DNA from: Moringa oleifera | Taxonomy: Eukaryota; Streptophyta; Magnoliopsida; Brassicales; Moringaceae | DNA length: 64,000 nucleotides | Reading direction: 5' to 3' | NCBI GenBank assembly: GCA_021397835.1 | Contig: JAJFZO010000034.1 | Coordinates: 870,501 to 934,500, forward strand | Shown: piece by piece, positions 33,076 to 44,694 of the stretch | How positions within the stretch are numbered: the first letter of the stretch is position 1 | Layout of the letters: each line of letters opens with the position of its first letter | Notes under the pieces: model-generated | What the model was told of the DNA's origin: nothing | Database searches by the model: none | Seen by the model: the letters and a program-made list of their open reading frames with translations, nothing else | Translations under genes and position numbers: made by a program

Positions 33076-36000
33076 ATGGACGCCGGGGTGACGTCATTCA
33101 GGTCCATACTCGACAAACCCCTCAACCAACTCACCGAAGAAGACATTTCACAGCTCACCCGTGAAGATTGCCGCAAATTCCTCAAAGAAAAAGGTTTTTT
33201 TTTTTCCCCTTTTAGAGTGTGTAGTTTTTCCTTTTTTGCGTTTCCACTTTTGTCCTTCCCTTTCTCCATATTTTCCGGCACCAGAAACCCAGGAGACTCC
33301 AGTCAGTATATAATAATAAGAAGAATACTGATTAGTCTATATTAATAATGAGTAGTTGATTCCATTGTAGCACTAAAAGTATTGAAAATGGCGGCTGACA
33401 CGTGTCGTCACAGGAATGCGCAGACCATCTTGGAACAAATCGCAGGCGATCCAGCAAGTTATTTCTCTTAAGGCTCTTCTTGAGCCCACTGAAGATTCTG
33501 GCGCTGGAGCTCTGCGCAAGATCCTCGTTTCACCTCCAGAAACTGCCCCTAGCGTGAGTATTTGTCATGTATTCGCATTTGGCCTTGTGTGTACGGAAAA
33601 CCTATGTTTTGGATCTCCAGGAATTGGATGAAGTGAAAGAAAATTAAGTTTGGAGTTACAAGTAATATGTGTGACTTAAAAGAGAACTTTTTATTGTGTG
33701 CTGTAGCTATGTATATCTAGTTAATGCTATATGAAAAAGAGCTTGGGATAAGTTAAGTTTTAATTAGACCATTGATTATTTCTTGTGCCTTCTTCAGTTG
33801 TTGATATTGTCAAATGCTATACGTGTAGGTGACATCAAATCAAGTTGATTTAGTTAATGAATCAGGTGGCAGTCCTCATATTCCAGTGGTGGGAGATGAG
33901 GATGGTCCATATCGGCGAAAGGATCCTCCAAAATCTGCTGAATTGGGTTGCCGATTGGTAGCTGATGCAGATAACAAGTCCCTGTCTCCCAGGTTTAGTT
34001 CCCTCTTTCCTTTTGTTCTTTACTTGGGTTTGTTTGTTGATGTGTGTGTATATTGTTTGCTAATGTCAGCGGGAAGTGATAAATTGGTGCAGATTTATTC
34101 AAAAGGGGATTTATATTATGATGAACTGTGTTTAAGTTTAATATTTGGTAGTGCATTGTATTATTTGAATTTCTGAGAATCAATAACCAGCTTCTACGAT
34201 AGTCTTGGTGGATTCCCTAGGAAATTTGATTTCTAGACAGTGAAGGATATTGCCAAATGAAATGTGCTAAAAGGAGCTCATTATGCACATTATTGAGGTG
34301 GACACTGGTTTTAAGTTTTTTTTAAGGTGATACATGATGGATTTAAGGTAATGAAATGAACTGCTACATTGGGTTTTAATGCTTTGGAGTGTGATAACTC
34401 TTTGTATGATAAAAATGTGGATGTGCAAATAAAGCTTGTCGATGGTCCAGATCGACACATTGCTGATTCTGGTTGGTTTGCAATGGATAAGATATTGGTA
34501 CAAATCAATATGCTACAGCTATTAACAACAGGCCAAAAACTAATTTGAGAGAGAGGAATCCTTGAATGGCTGTGCAAGTTTATCACCCAAATTCATTGGC
34601 TTCTAATTTAATTATACTTTTTACAGTGTTTTTGGCTTCTAGATGCAGTAATTTTACATTATGAACCTTTCTACTGATGTGAAAAGTTGCGCATATGGTC
34701 AATCAATGGTGGATATAAGTAAATATTGAAGATATTGTTAGTTAAGAAGACATGGGAACTGGAAGGTATTTTGTGCATAGTACTGGCAGATAACCATCAC
34801 AAACTGTGATCTCCTGACTAGCATTTGTACAAAGTCATGTTCTGAACCCTTTCAATGAAACCCAAAGGAGCGGTCAAGCCTTGCAGACTGCACTCAGAGC
34901 CAAATTTTGACTTTTAGGATTTTGAGAGGTTTTCTCAACTAAAAGTCATTCTGGATGGAGGAATTGCTATCCGGAAAGATTACACTTCGAAAGACCACCC
35001 GATCCAATGCAACTGAAAGCTGTTGCCAGTAAATTATTCAATAAGTGTATATATATAGTGGTTATGTCAAAAGGAAAAGAAGCTGCCTATTGACCAACTA
35101 TTGAGGCAAGATAGAACAACACAAGCCTCTTCAGTTAAAAGTTTCTGCTCAGAATGAATGCCAGGATGGTTTCCCATAATAAGAACAAAGATCCAGGGGA
35201 AAAGGGAACTTTTTATTTGTGCCTTACTTTTGGGGCAACTTATACTCACTGTTATGGGCAGCAGATGATACCTCCATAAAGGACCAATGTGTGTTAGTCT
35301 TGGGTGCTGAGTTCCGAAGTAGAGGACATTAATATATTCCTTGCAATTGTGCATGTCAATTGAAATATTGATCACAGTGTTAAGCCAACTGTCTGATAAG
35401 CTGCCTGCAATTTTAAAGCACTAGACCACTATTTTTCCTTTTTTCTTAATTGAAGCATGTCATAGGTTTGTGAAAATTGTTTGGCCTGTTAAAGAGTAAC
35501 TATTTGTGCTTCATTGTATATGTACTTGAAATCAGTAGCTGCAAATTTCATAATTGCTTCCTTAGAAGAGCTGCATTTGAGGTCAATAATTAACTCTTAT
35601 TTAATATGAACTTACATGGGAATGGGGCATATTTCATCCATGTTTAATGGGCCAATATTTCTTTTAATGTGCTGTATAATTCAAGCTTTAAAAATAAGTA
35701 TTTGAAATGTGGCTACAGAAGTTCAGGTGAGGCTAATGGGTCAGTTGGGCAGATGACAATTTTCTACTGCGGCAAGGTGAATGTGTATGATGGAGTGCCA
35801 CCTGATAAGGTAATGAAGCTTCTTCTTTCTGTTGATGCCTGTAGATAACACTGATATCACGTTGGCCTTTGTCTGCATCCAAATGATGGTTTTGCAGGCA
35901 CAGGCAATCATGCACCTTGCAGCAACTCCAATTGATTTGCTTCAGGATGATCTGTTTGGTGGAAATACAGCACCTAAGTCCTTTCCATGCCATTTACAGA

Positions 36001-37930
36001 TGGCAGGCGATAAACACAGCCTTGTCCCTACTAGTGCTGTGGTCTCTCAGACTATGCAAACAGGTTGGTTTTTAGATGGAAGAATCTTGTTTATTATGGG
36101 AACCACTGTTTATTACTTGTAACCAAAACTTCCTTATCTGAGGATGGGCATATTTTAATTATCTAATTTGAAATAACATGGCTTTCTTCATATTTTTTGG
36201 GTACTTGTTTATCCACTGTATGAATAGTTATATACCTCTCATGCAATGCATATTCATTATTTTTCATTGCAAGTAAACAACAAGATCATTTTTTTCCTGA
36301 ATCTTTTTTTTTTTTAAGTACGAGACTGTAAATTTTCATTAGGTCTTACATTAATGAATAACAAATTGTTCTGGCCACAGTGACATGAATGCACTTTTTT
36401 ATCTGCAAATATCAAGAGAGTTCTGATAGTATTACACAATTTGGAATGTTCAATATTTCAAAAAATTTCTCTATTAGAATTCGTTGCTTTTAACATTTCC
36501 ATAATCAAAAACTGGTTATGAGTTGAATTTTGCAGAGAAGATGGGCGAATACCCTCAGCAGTACCGGGAAAAAGGGAATAATGCTCGCGAGCCTGGTATA
36601 ATTCTTGATTTCTTAAACTCTATAGAATTTTGTAACCTATCTGAATGCTTTGCAGAGAAGATAGTGAAATATCATTGGTATCTTCACCGGCATGCCACAT
36701 CCAACTTTGCAGCCTTAACTTTGACCTCTGTCCTTGTTACTATTGGCACCATTTTAACCTCCACATTACTTCCTTTTTCATCAGTCTCATTTACCAATGT
36801 TCATCCATCAATCCTAGCTATGCCTTTTTTTTTTTTTTTTTTGGGCTGTTGACTGAAATATTCTTCTGTCAAGCAATTTCAGAAATAAATATGTTATACT
36901 TCATTTCTAAAGTTATAAAGCAAATGCCTAAAACGTTTGGCTATTTTACTGGCCAAAATATACATCTGATAACCTTGTCCCTATAATGCCTTAAAAAGAC
37001 AACATCACATTTTGTTGCTGGTGATTCTGAAGATGTCTAGACAATTAAATTAAGCTTCCTTCCTGATAAAATATGAGAATTTCTAAGTTTATGTGAATCC
37101 TTTTAACACTTGTTTGTTTTTCTTAAGATGTAGAGGGTCAAGCAAACAGAAAAATGTCATTGCAAAGATATCTCGAGAAGCGAAAGGACAGGTAACTGAA
37201 GATACTGCCACTTCTTTTATACTAAAATTCCATCCAAGCTCCTAAACTTATCTTTGTTTCCTTTTGGGGCAAAAAATCACGTTATTGTCAGGGGAAGATT
37301 TTGTAAGGGCAAAAAAAGTACCGGACTAACTTCCTCCACCTTGGAGATGTATTTGAATCATCAGGTAAGGACAAATACCTCTAATGGGCAATTGGGCCAT
37401 AACAGTGCAGGCTCTCCTCCCCGGCCTGGATTGCCACATATCTCATGTAGCTCAGCTGACAACCAGACAAAAAATGCCAGTCTGTCTGTGGATCTCAACA
37501 ATGAAGGTAAAATGTGCTTTCCTGCACATGTTTCAAAGCTTAGAGAATGCATAGCTTGTACGTTTCAACTTGTACTTTCTTGTACCGACTGGTAATGCCA
37601 TGTGTTGAACAAGTGGGATTTCAGTTTCATTTTGTTGCCATATTTTCCTGTTCAAATCTACATCCTTCTGAGAGCATATCATCTGATGCCTTAAGTGTAG
37701 TTCAATTTCATTTGGTTTTTCTCTACTCTGAGACAGTCCGGAGAGTAGTTGGGGTGATATCAAGTCACATATATTGCTGTCCTTTTCCTTTTTCCCTTTT
37801 AAATGCCATTTGTATCTATGATCTGTGCTCTCCCTTTTTGTTTCCCCTGGTCGTTGTATATGCTTAAGTTGTTGATATGACATTCTGCAAATGATTGTTA
37901 TTTTTTCTTGGGCTCTTTGCAGATCTTTAA
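33076..37930 (+). CDS. PPD: PEAPOD-type TIFY protein (TIFY4 / PPD)
   Basis: Nine exons fit: 33076-33193, 33414-33553, 33829-33992, 35719-35809, 35898-36063, 36536-36595, 37128-37191, 37292-37506 and 37923-37930, giving 341 residues. The PPD domain (about 5-60) reads LTEEDISQLTREDCRKFLKE and MRRPSWNKSQAIQQVISLK. The TIFY motif starts at 154 (MTIFYCGKVNVYDGVPPDKA, continuing AQAIMHLAATPID). A Jas-like basic motif (about 255-272, MSLQRYLEKRKDRGRF) lacks the PY end typical of jasmonate-degraded JAZ proteins, as in PEAPOD. Arabidopsis PPD1/2 act in the nucleus with KIX8/9 and TOPLESS to repress meristemoid division and limit leaf size. Family similarity predicts the same here. Exon 8 contains an unused strong donor at 37365. 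The last exon adds only two codons. Confidence 0.93.
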
Positions 37931-40452
37931 ATTGTTGAATTTGGAGATGCTGTATAGGTCATACTGTGCTGGAATGATTAGAGAGCCTTCTGGTATAAAG
38001 AGTCATGGTGTGAAAGTTGAAATGCATGGGGAAAAAAAAACAAAGAAAACGACTTCCTGTTGATCGATCTGGACTGTACTCATGATGGATGAGCTCTAAT
38101 TGCAGATCCCTTTCCGAGATCTCTAGGAGCGGTATGAGTTTTTGCACTCATCAATTTTGTAAGTTCAAGTAGCGTACTGCTGTTGTCGGGAAATTTTCAG
38201 TTTCTGAATGTTAAGATTTCTTAGCATGAGATACATAGAGGCAGATGCAGCCATTTCCTATGTGCAACATGTATATCTTGTCTACCTTTAGCTAAGCTAG
38301 TAGCTAATTATGTGAGTCGGAAGTAGTTATGTTATTCCGATCTGCTAGAGCAGATGACTACTTTCCCACAAATGATCTGGAAGTGTTGGATCATTTAGGC
38401 TTCAGACTGTTAATGATTTTAAATCTGTGTATTCATTTCACATATTTTGTGTAAGATGAAGTGTGCTTGAATTAAACCAGAAGAAAAATGTAACTGTTCT
38501 TTAAATTTTGTTAGCCACTTCTTTCTCCCTGAAGGACCTTCACTGCTTTGCAACTGCTTGGTGTTCTGATTGCAAGCACTGGAGTCCGGATTTGCCAAAG
38601 TGCAGCTGGCTTATTCATTTGTATTGCTGATGATATTACCATCTAGTTTCTGAAATGTGCTGTGGCATCTGACACTGCTGATTATATTGCCAGCATTCTT
38701 TTGAAGAACAAACCATTGAATATGGAGTACCAAGTGACAATTCAATTGTAAAGAGGCTTAGATCAGGTTGATTATGTTGCCAGCATTCTTTTAATATTGT
38801 ATTTATTACACAAATTAAAACCTTTAAGTATTTTAGCTTTTATTGAAATTTTTTATTTGATTGAAAAAATAAAGGAATAAAAGATGAAAACCAATTGAGA
38901 AAGTTTGATCTAATAATTTTTGAAAAATAGGAGTAACAAATCTCTAGGCCCTGTCTATAGAATTATAAACCTAACTTTTTGGTTTTTAACAAAAAAATGA
39001 AGGAAACATCTTTGAACATAAATAACTATTTATCTTTATATCAATCACATTCAAGTTTTTATTTATTTTTCTCAATTTTTTCTATCTTAAATTTTCTTGT
39101 AATCAAGTTTTATTAAACATTTATTGATAATTTAATCAAAATTTGAGGAAACAGTCAAAACATTGTAAAGAAAACTATTCATCAAAGAAATATGTTTTAT
39201 TTATTATTTTCATTTCCGTTTTTCTCTATCTTCCGGCAACCCAATGGAATCAGTATTTGAAGAAACAATCCCGTTGGCCACCGCCAACGTGCGATCGTGC
39301 AGATCAATTCCGATCATCCCGCTGCAACCATTATGGAGGAGTCTCTCTGTGTGAGTGAGAGAGAAAAACGAGAGAATCAACTAACACTTGTAGATTACTG
39401 AGTTTCATATTCTGTCGGTTAATTATTGCCGCATTGGCTTTAAATTTCCAAATACTATTGAGAGAAAGAGCCGTATCTAGCTTCGTGATGTTATCCTCTT
39501 TTCTAACTGCAACTACGATCCTCTCCGATGATGGCGACCACAAGAATAGGTGCGTCCTCACCGGTGCACAGTGTGAAAATCTCAGTCGTTTATCATCTTT
39601 CTCATAGGGCTTAAAACTTACCTGTTCTCGATCAAACACAGATTCCATTCCTTTTCCCCAACCCCATTTTCCTGACTGAACTGCGTGCAACTTGACAGTC
39701 AATATGAAAATGATATGAGTAGTGCCATTTTATGTCACTGCGTGCTCTTGCCAGTCGATAAATTAATGATTAATTTGAATAATTGAAATATATAATTAAA
39801 ATATGTAATTAATATATAAAAATAAAAAAGATAATGATATAAATAAATGATTGATAATGGCAGATCATATAATAAATTAAAGATTGATATAGATAAAAAT
39901 ATTTAGAACGTACAAATCTATAAATAAAAAATTAATAAATTAATTATGAATAAATAAATAAAATGTTAATAAACAGATATTTAATATATATATATAGTCA
40001 GTAAATAAGTAATGGATGACATTAGTAAATATCATTTTTTCTAATGATTAGAAAATACTAGCTTCAACAAATGAAATTAATAAAATAAATAAAAATGAGC
40101 ATATTCATAGAAGCTTTTGAATTTTATGAATAATAAAAATAAATATAAATATAAAGACTATCTATTTTTTAGTTTTTATTTAATTTTAATTAATTTAATG
40201 AGATAAAAGATAAGAAAATAAATTTCCATATAAAAATAATTAAATCTTTTTCACGTTTAAAAAAGTATAAATAAAGAAATATGAAATAATGGTACTGAGT
40301 TCTTTAATTTCCTAAGTTTTTAATTTTTAAAGATAATTTACTCTTAAAAAAAGAGAAAGACTAAGGTCAAACTTTCTTCCCAAACTGCCAAACATGATAT
40401 TATGCTGGGGAAGATGCGCTTACCACAAAATAACCGAGGAAATCGGACCATA
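37931..40452. other. Intergenic region downstream of PEAPOD
   Basis: 37931-38600 is the likely PEAPOD 3' UTR and downstream sequence. A short imperfect direct repeat occurs near 38678 and 38768. 38800-39130 and 39760-40330 are A+T-rich. 39200-39700 is more balanced, with short frames of no recognisable product. No gene is supported. Confidence 0.5.
38678..38792. repeat. Short imperfect direct repeat
   Basis: CTGATTATATTGCCAGCATT (38678) and TTGATTATGTTGCCAGCATT (38768), each followed by CTTTT, form two copies 90 bp apart. Confidence 0.7.
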
Positions 40453-40493
40453 CACGTGGCGGCCACTAACAAACATAGCCAAGATCCTATAAA
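40453..40493 (+). promoter_or_regulatory. ABRE/G-box and TATA box of the first ARD gene
   Basis: ACACGTGGC (CACGTG at 40453-40458) is a G-box and ABRE-type site. TATAAA at 40488-40493 lies 61 bp before the ATG at 40554. The arrangement suggests bZIP or bHLH control, which remains inference. Confidence 0.55.
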
Positions 40494-40553
40494 CTGAGGG
40501 CTGCGTGTCAAGCAGTGTCCACATAATCTGAAGCAAAGTTTTGTTACGCGCCC

Positions 40554-42382
40554 ATGGCTGTCGAGGTGAGTTTCTCTACTGAATTTTTGTGTGTTAATCA
40601 TCTCATCAGTTACATTAATTCCTGACTGATTTAAATAGTAAGATACTCCTAAATCAATCGTTAGTCTGTGATTTGGTATGTTTGAATTTAATTTTAATGA
40701 AGTAGGCATGGTTCATGGATGAGAGCCAAGAAGATCAAAGGCTGCCTCACCATCGCTGCCCAAAAGAGTTCGTCTCATTGGACTACTTGGCAGGTTCTCT
40801 CTCTCTCTCTCTCTCTCTCCGCGTGCCTGCCTATAGGGGTGTGTGTTCGTGTTGGATTCTTTTGCTAACGGAATTAATGCATTTGCAGAGTTGGGAGTGT
40901 TATACTGGCACTTGAACCCAAACGACTATGAGAACGATGAGGAATTGCGCAAGATTAGAGAAGCCAGGGGATATAATTACATGGTATTCTAATATGCTCC
41001 CGTAATCCTTGAACTTTTATTGCGTTCTTTTGATTTTTCATTCCATTTTCTTGTAATATAAACATGTAAGCACTCCTTTGTTCTCACTTCTCAAACATAG
41101 CCCAACAGTTTGCTTTTCCTCTTTGGCATCACTGTTTGCAACATGTTTAACTTATATCTCATCTAAATGAATTATTTGTGGATTGCATCATAAACATCAT
41201 CTGTGTGTTTGTTGCAATGGTGCTAATATCTTATTGCAAGAATACCAGAGGGCTGCCTTTGTCTCCTAAGTACACATCTTCTATATGACCGCCTTAAACT
41301 TTACCATGAAAGTTCTAATGTCAAGAATTCGTTTACTTTTGTAGTGAAGGTTGGAATCATGAATTCATATTTTTATGCTCCAAAACTCTAGAATCTGCTG
41401 GTAGCTATTTTATATATCATTTGGAATTAAGTTTATCCAAGAATTTAAAACCTTTTGATTTTTCAATAATATGATAACCAAGCTGCTTGCTTATTCTTGC
41501 AAGATGTTTTTCCTTTGTTTTTATGGATTCTTTTGAGGGTACCGAAAACATGATTACCAGTTCATTTTTGGGTCTGTGTTTTTTGGGGTTCCAACGGTCC
41601 AGGTTTAATGTGACTATTAAGGTGGTTGTTATGTTTCATTTCTCATATGCGTGTTAAAATGTTAAACATTTATCAAATGCTAATTGAATGCTGTAAAAAA
41701 GACTCTGCAAACACATAAGCTCTTGAAGGCTGCCTGGTTATTTGGGCTTTTTCTAAAAAAATAAACAGAAAATTGGTGGCATATATGAGGTTCTCGTGTA
41801 AAGCTTTACTATCTTGTTAGGCCTTTTCTTTTTGGGTAATATCAACTACAAAGTTCTTGATTCTGCAGACTGCTTTATCCCTTGTATGAATATGTTGTAG
41901 GACTTGCTTGATTTATGCCCAGAGAAAGTTGCTAACTATGAGGAGAAGCTGAAGAACTTTTACACAGAGCACATACATGCTGATGAAGAGATACGCTACT
42001 GCTTAGAAGGAAGTGGTTACTTTGATGTTCGGGACAATAAGGATCGTTGGATTCGAATCTGGATCAAACCAGGTGACCTAATTGTCTTGCCTGCAGGGAT
42101 CTACCACCGGTTTACACTTGACACCAGTAACTATGTGAAGGTAACCAAGTTTTAAGATAATGCATGTTCACATTAAGAAGATAGTTGACCAAGTGATTGG
42201 AAAATGTTAAGATTTATCAGAGTTGTTGACTAATTTATGCTTATAATGTCCAGTTGATGAGGTTGTTTGTTGGAGAACCGGTTTGGACACCACATAATAG
42301 GCCACAGGAGGATCATCCAGCAAGAAAGCAGTACATCGAGGGATTAGCTGAGAAGATGTCAGGGCCAGTTGAAGCACACTAA
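40554..42382 (+). CDS. Acireductone dioxygenase, copy A (ARD3-like, 5 exons)
   Basis: Exons 40554-40565, 40706-40793, 40889-40983, 41901-42140 and 42254-42382 encode 187 residues. The cupin metal site is complete: [12 protein letters not shown] supplies His89, His91 and Glu95, and AGIYHRF supplies His134. Other family blocks are [36 protein letters not shown] and [15 protein letters not shown]. The enzyme cleaves the acireductone of the methionine salvage cycle. With Fe(II) it regenerates the methionine precursor 2-keto-4-methylthiobutyrate, and with Ni(II) it gives an off-pathway product. The start MAVEAWFMDES lacks the longer acidic lead of copy B and resembles the Arabidopsis ARD3 type as I recall it. 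It lies 2.3 kb upstream of copy B in the same orientation. It lacks two introns present in copy B, at positions where the coding sequence reads straight through. Confidence 0.93.
40796..40819. repeat. (CT)n microsatellite at a 5' splice site
   Basis: The CT tract begins two bases after the GT of the donor at 40794, inside intron 2 of ARD copy A. The donor therefore reads CAG|GTTCTCTCT, unlike the purine-rich consensus. Confidence 0.8.
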
Positions 42383-43085
42383 GGCGCGTGAGTCTTGTCA
42401 TTGTCCGTCACATATTACTTACTGTCTAGTGCCTGTTGACACCAGAAAAGGCTCATATGTACTATGTGAAGCTTATGTGTATTTGCACTTGGCATGAGAT
42501 ACACTTTTCTAATGAATAGCTACAAAATTTTCTCTAAATATTAAGCATGTAATTAACTATGAGTTGGTGTTGTGTCCTTCATATGTCACATTGGTAATGG
42601 ATACTTGCGTAGCACTTCTGTTGAAACATTGGCGATGCCAAGGTTAATTCTCTTAGGCATTTTATCACAAATTGTAACTATAAAAATGTGATGATCATCA
42701 AGTGTAGTGGTATGATTTTACGCATTTATGCTAGGTATGCTTGTTATTATGTAAAATGTTACTGAAAGATTGGTGAAGGAGATATTTGGTGTTGCTAATG
42801 GTGATCTATAATAACCAGAATCCGGCTTCTTTGGACTCTATCTGCTTGATATGGAGTGTGCAATTGCAGATTGATATTGGAAACTTTTAGTGGCTCTCTT
42901 CAAATCTCCAGAAACTTCTTGGAAGGCTGCAAGAATGTTTCTCAAGAATACTGAAAGCAAAATTGGATCTTTTTTAAAAATTGAGAGAATAAAGTTTTTT
43001 TTTGATAAAAACATTGGATTAATCACATGAAAGTAACTTATATTTTATGAATTATGTCAATATAATACTTATTTAATAAATTATT

Positions 43086-43890
43086 ATGTTTCGTTGGCAG
43101 GAATATCAATTTTTTTTCTACTTTATTTTGTATGGAATTGTTTTTTCAATGTTTGGTTTATTTTTATCACACAATTGTAATTCTTTAAGGAATTTTTATT
43201 CCTTGAAAACCCAGAATAGTTATTTCAAAGTGAACCTTCGAAATAATTTTTCTATGAAAACAAAAAATTACTATGTTTTTTTATTTTCAATATATCCTTG
43301 ATAAAATTTTTAAATTACTATCACATGTATATATAATAACTTCATTTTTTTATTTTTTTAAATAATTTATCAATAAATAAATAATAATAATATTATTAAA
43401 ATATTAATTATATTAAATTTAATTTTATAATATTAATATTTAAAAATAAAAGATAATTATTAATATATCATTTTGTTAATATTATTTTTATAATAATAAT
43501 TTTTTTAAAATTTTTTAAATAATTTAACCAAAAAAAGTAAAAAATATTACTTTTTATTAAAATATTAATTAATTTTAATTTTATAATATTAATGTTTAAA
43601 ATAAAAATAATTATTAATATAATATTTAATTAATATTATTTTTATAATAATTTATTATAATAAATTTTTATTAATTAATATTATTTTAATAAAAATTAAT
43701 TAAATTATAATTAATTTAATTAAAAAATATATTAATTTTTTAAATTTATTTTAATTATTTTTTTACTTTATTTTTTGATGAATCAAACGCATGAAAATAA
43801 ATTTATATTTTATTCAATTCTAATAAATTAACATAATAATACTTATATTTTTTTATTTTTTATTTTATTTTACGAATCAAACATGTTATT
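43086..43890. mobile_element. Candidate non-autonomous transposable element with internal tandem repeat
   Basis: The left side TTATTATGTTTCGTTGGCAG and the right side ending TACGAATCAAACATGTTATTA (about 43871-43891) are loosely inverted. They use the 'gtttggttcg' style of ends often seen in plant MITEs. The interior is almost pure A+T and contains a roughly 161-bp direct duplication. Ends and target duplication are not resolved, so the call is tentative. Confidence 0.3.
43340..43662. repeat. Imperfect tandem duplication, period about 161 bp
   Basis: ATATTAATTA with its flanks occurs at 43401 and again at 43562. The blocks TTTTATAATATTAAT and ATAATTATTAATATA, then AATATTATTTTTATAATAAT, recur in the same order after each. 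Confidence 0.6.
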
Positions 43891-44694
43891 ATTTAATATT
43901 TTATTTTGCTGCAGTATAAATATAAATTCTGTTCATGTTTATCTGTTAAAATGAATATCTTTACAAAATTACCCTTAATTAACTACTTCCCCTCATTCCG
44001 GTCCCACTTTCTCTGGATCAAGATTTCTGATATTTTATACATGCAATATGTTGAAGGCAAGCATTAACCGGAGAATAACGGGAATCAGGTTGATATCATG
44101 CTTTTTCTATAGAAAATGGTTATTGTAGTCAAATTAGAAGCAAAATCAAAATCTTAAACCCTCCAACTCTGAATCAGTACTCTAGGAAGAGAACCTCTTT
44201 TCCCTGCTTGGACTTGACGAAACCAATAAAGAAATTACGAAAACAAAAGCTTAAATTTGACGCTTTGATATCCTCAAGACAGGGATGAAAATTAATTAAA
44301 TTTTAAGATAAAAATAAATACTTGCGGAATTGGACAAATTTATCAGCACTGTACGTTGCTCACATGAGAGAAGAACCCTCATGTGAACACGATTATCTGC
44401 TTTGTAATTTCTAAGATACCCACTTAGGTCAACTGCTCTGTGAAACATTGGTAGACTGCGTTCGTTGGCCCACTGAGCGTAATTCCCGTTATACCCCTGA
44501 AGATCTCACGCTCTCCGCATGATTCATTTAATCTGGACACACTGAGGGGCATTTTCGCAACATCGGCAACTGCAGGCTCATCCCTCCCACTTAAATGTCT
44601 CCTTCTCTCTCCCCCTTTTTCCCTCTTCGAGTTGGCTCTTGCCTTGGAAGGCTACCTTCAAATTTTTGCAGCAGAAGAGGAGCAGCAGAGCGAC

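Larger units (their letters stand above)
42383..44694. other. Intergenic region between the two ARD genes
   Basis: It holds the ARD-A 3' UTR (to about 42800), an A+T-rich candidate transposon with internal repeats (about 43080-43900), and the ARD-B promoter and leader (about 44300-44694), the last 150 bp of which is C/T-rich. No other gene was seen. Confidence 0.5.

Noticed and set aside
37507..37595. PEAPOD reading through to the in-frame stop at 37595
   Set aside because: A good donor follows the codons for LNNE, and the splice to 37923 gives a short end more like the family as I recall it. Read-through would add about 29 unrelated residues. It remains a possible retained-intron form.
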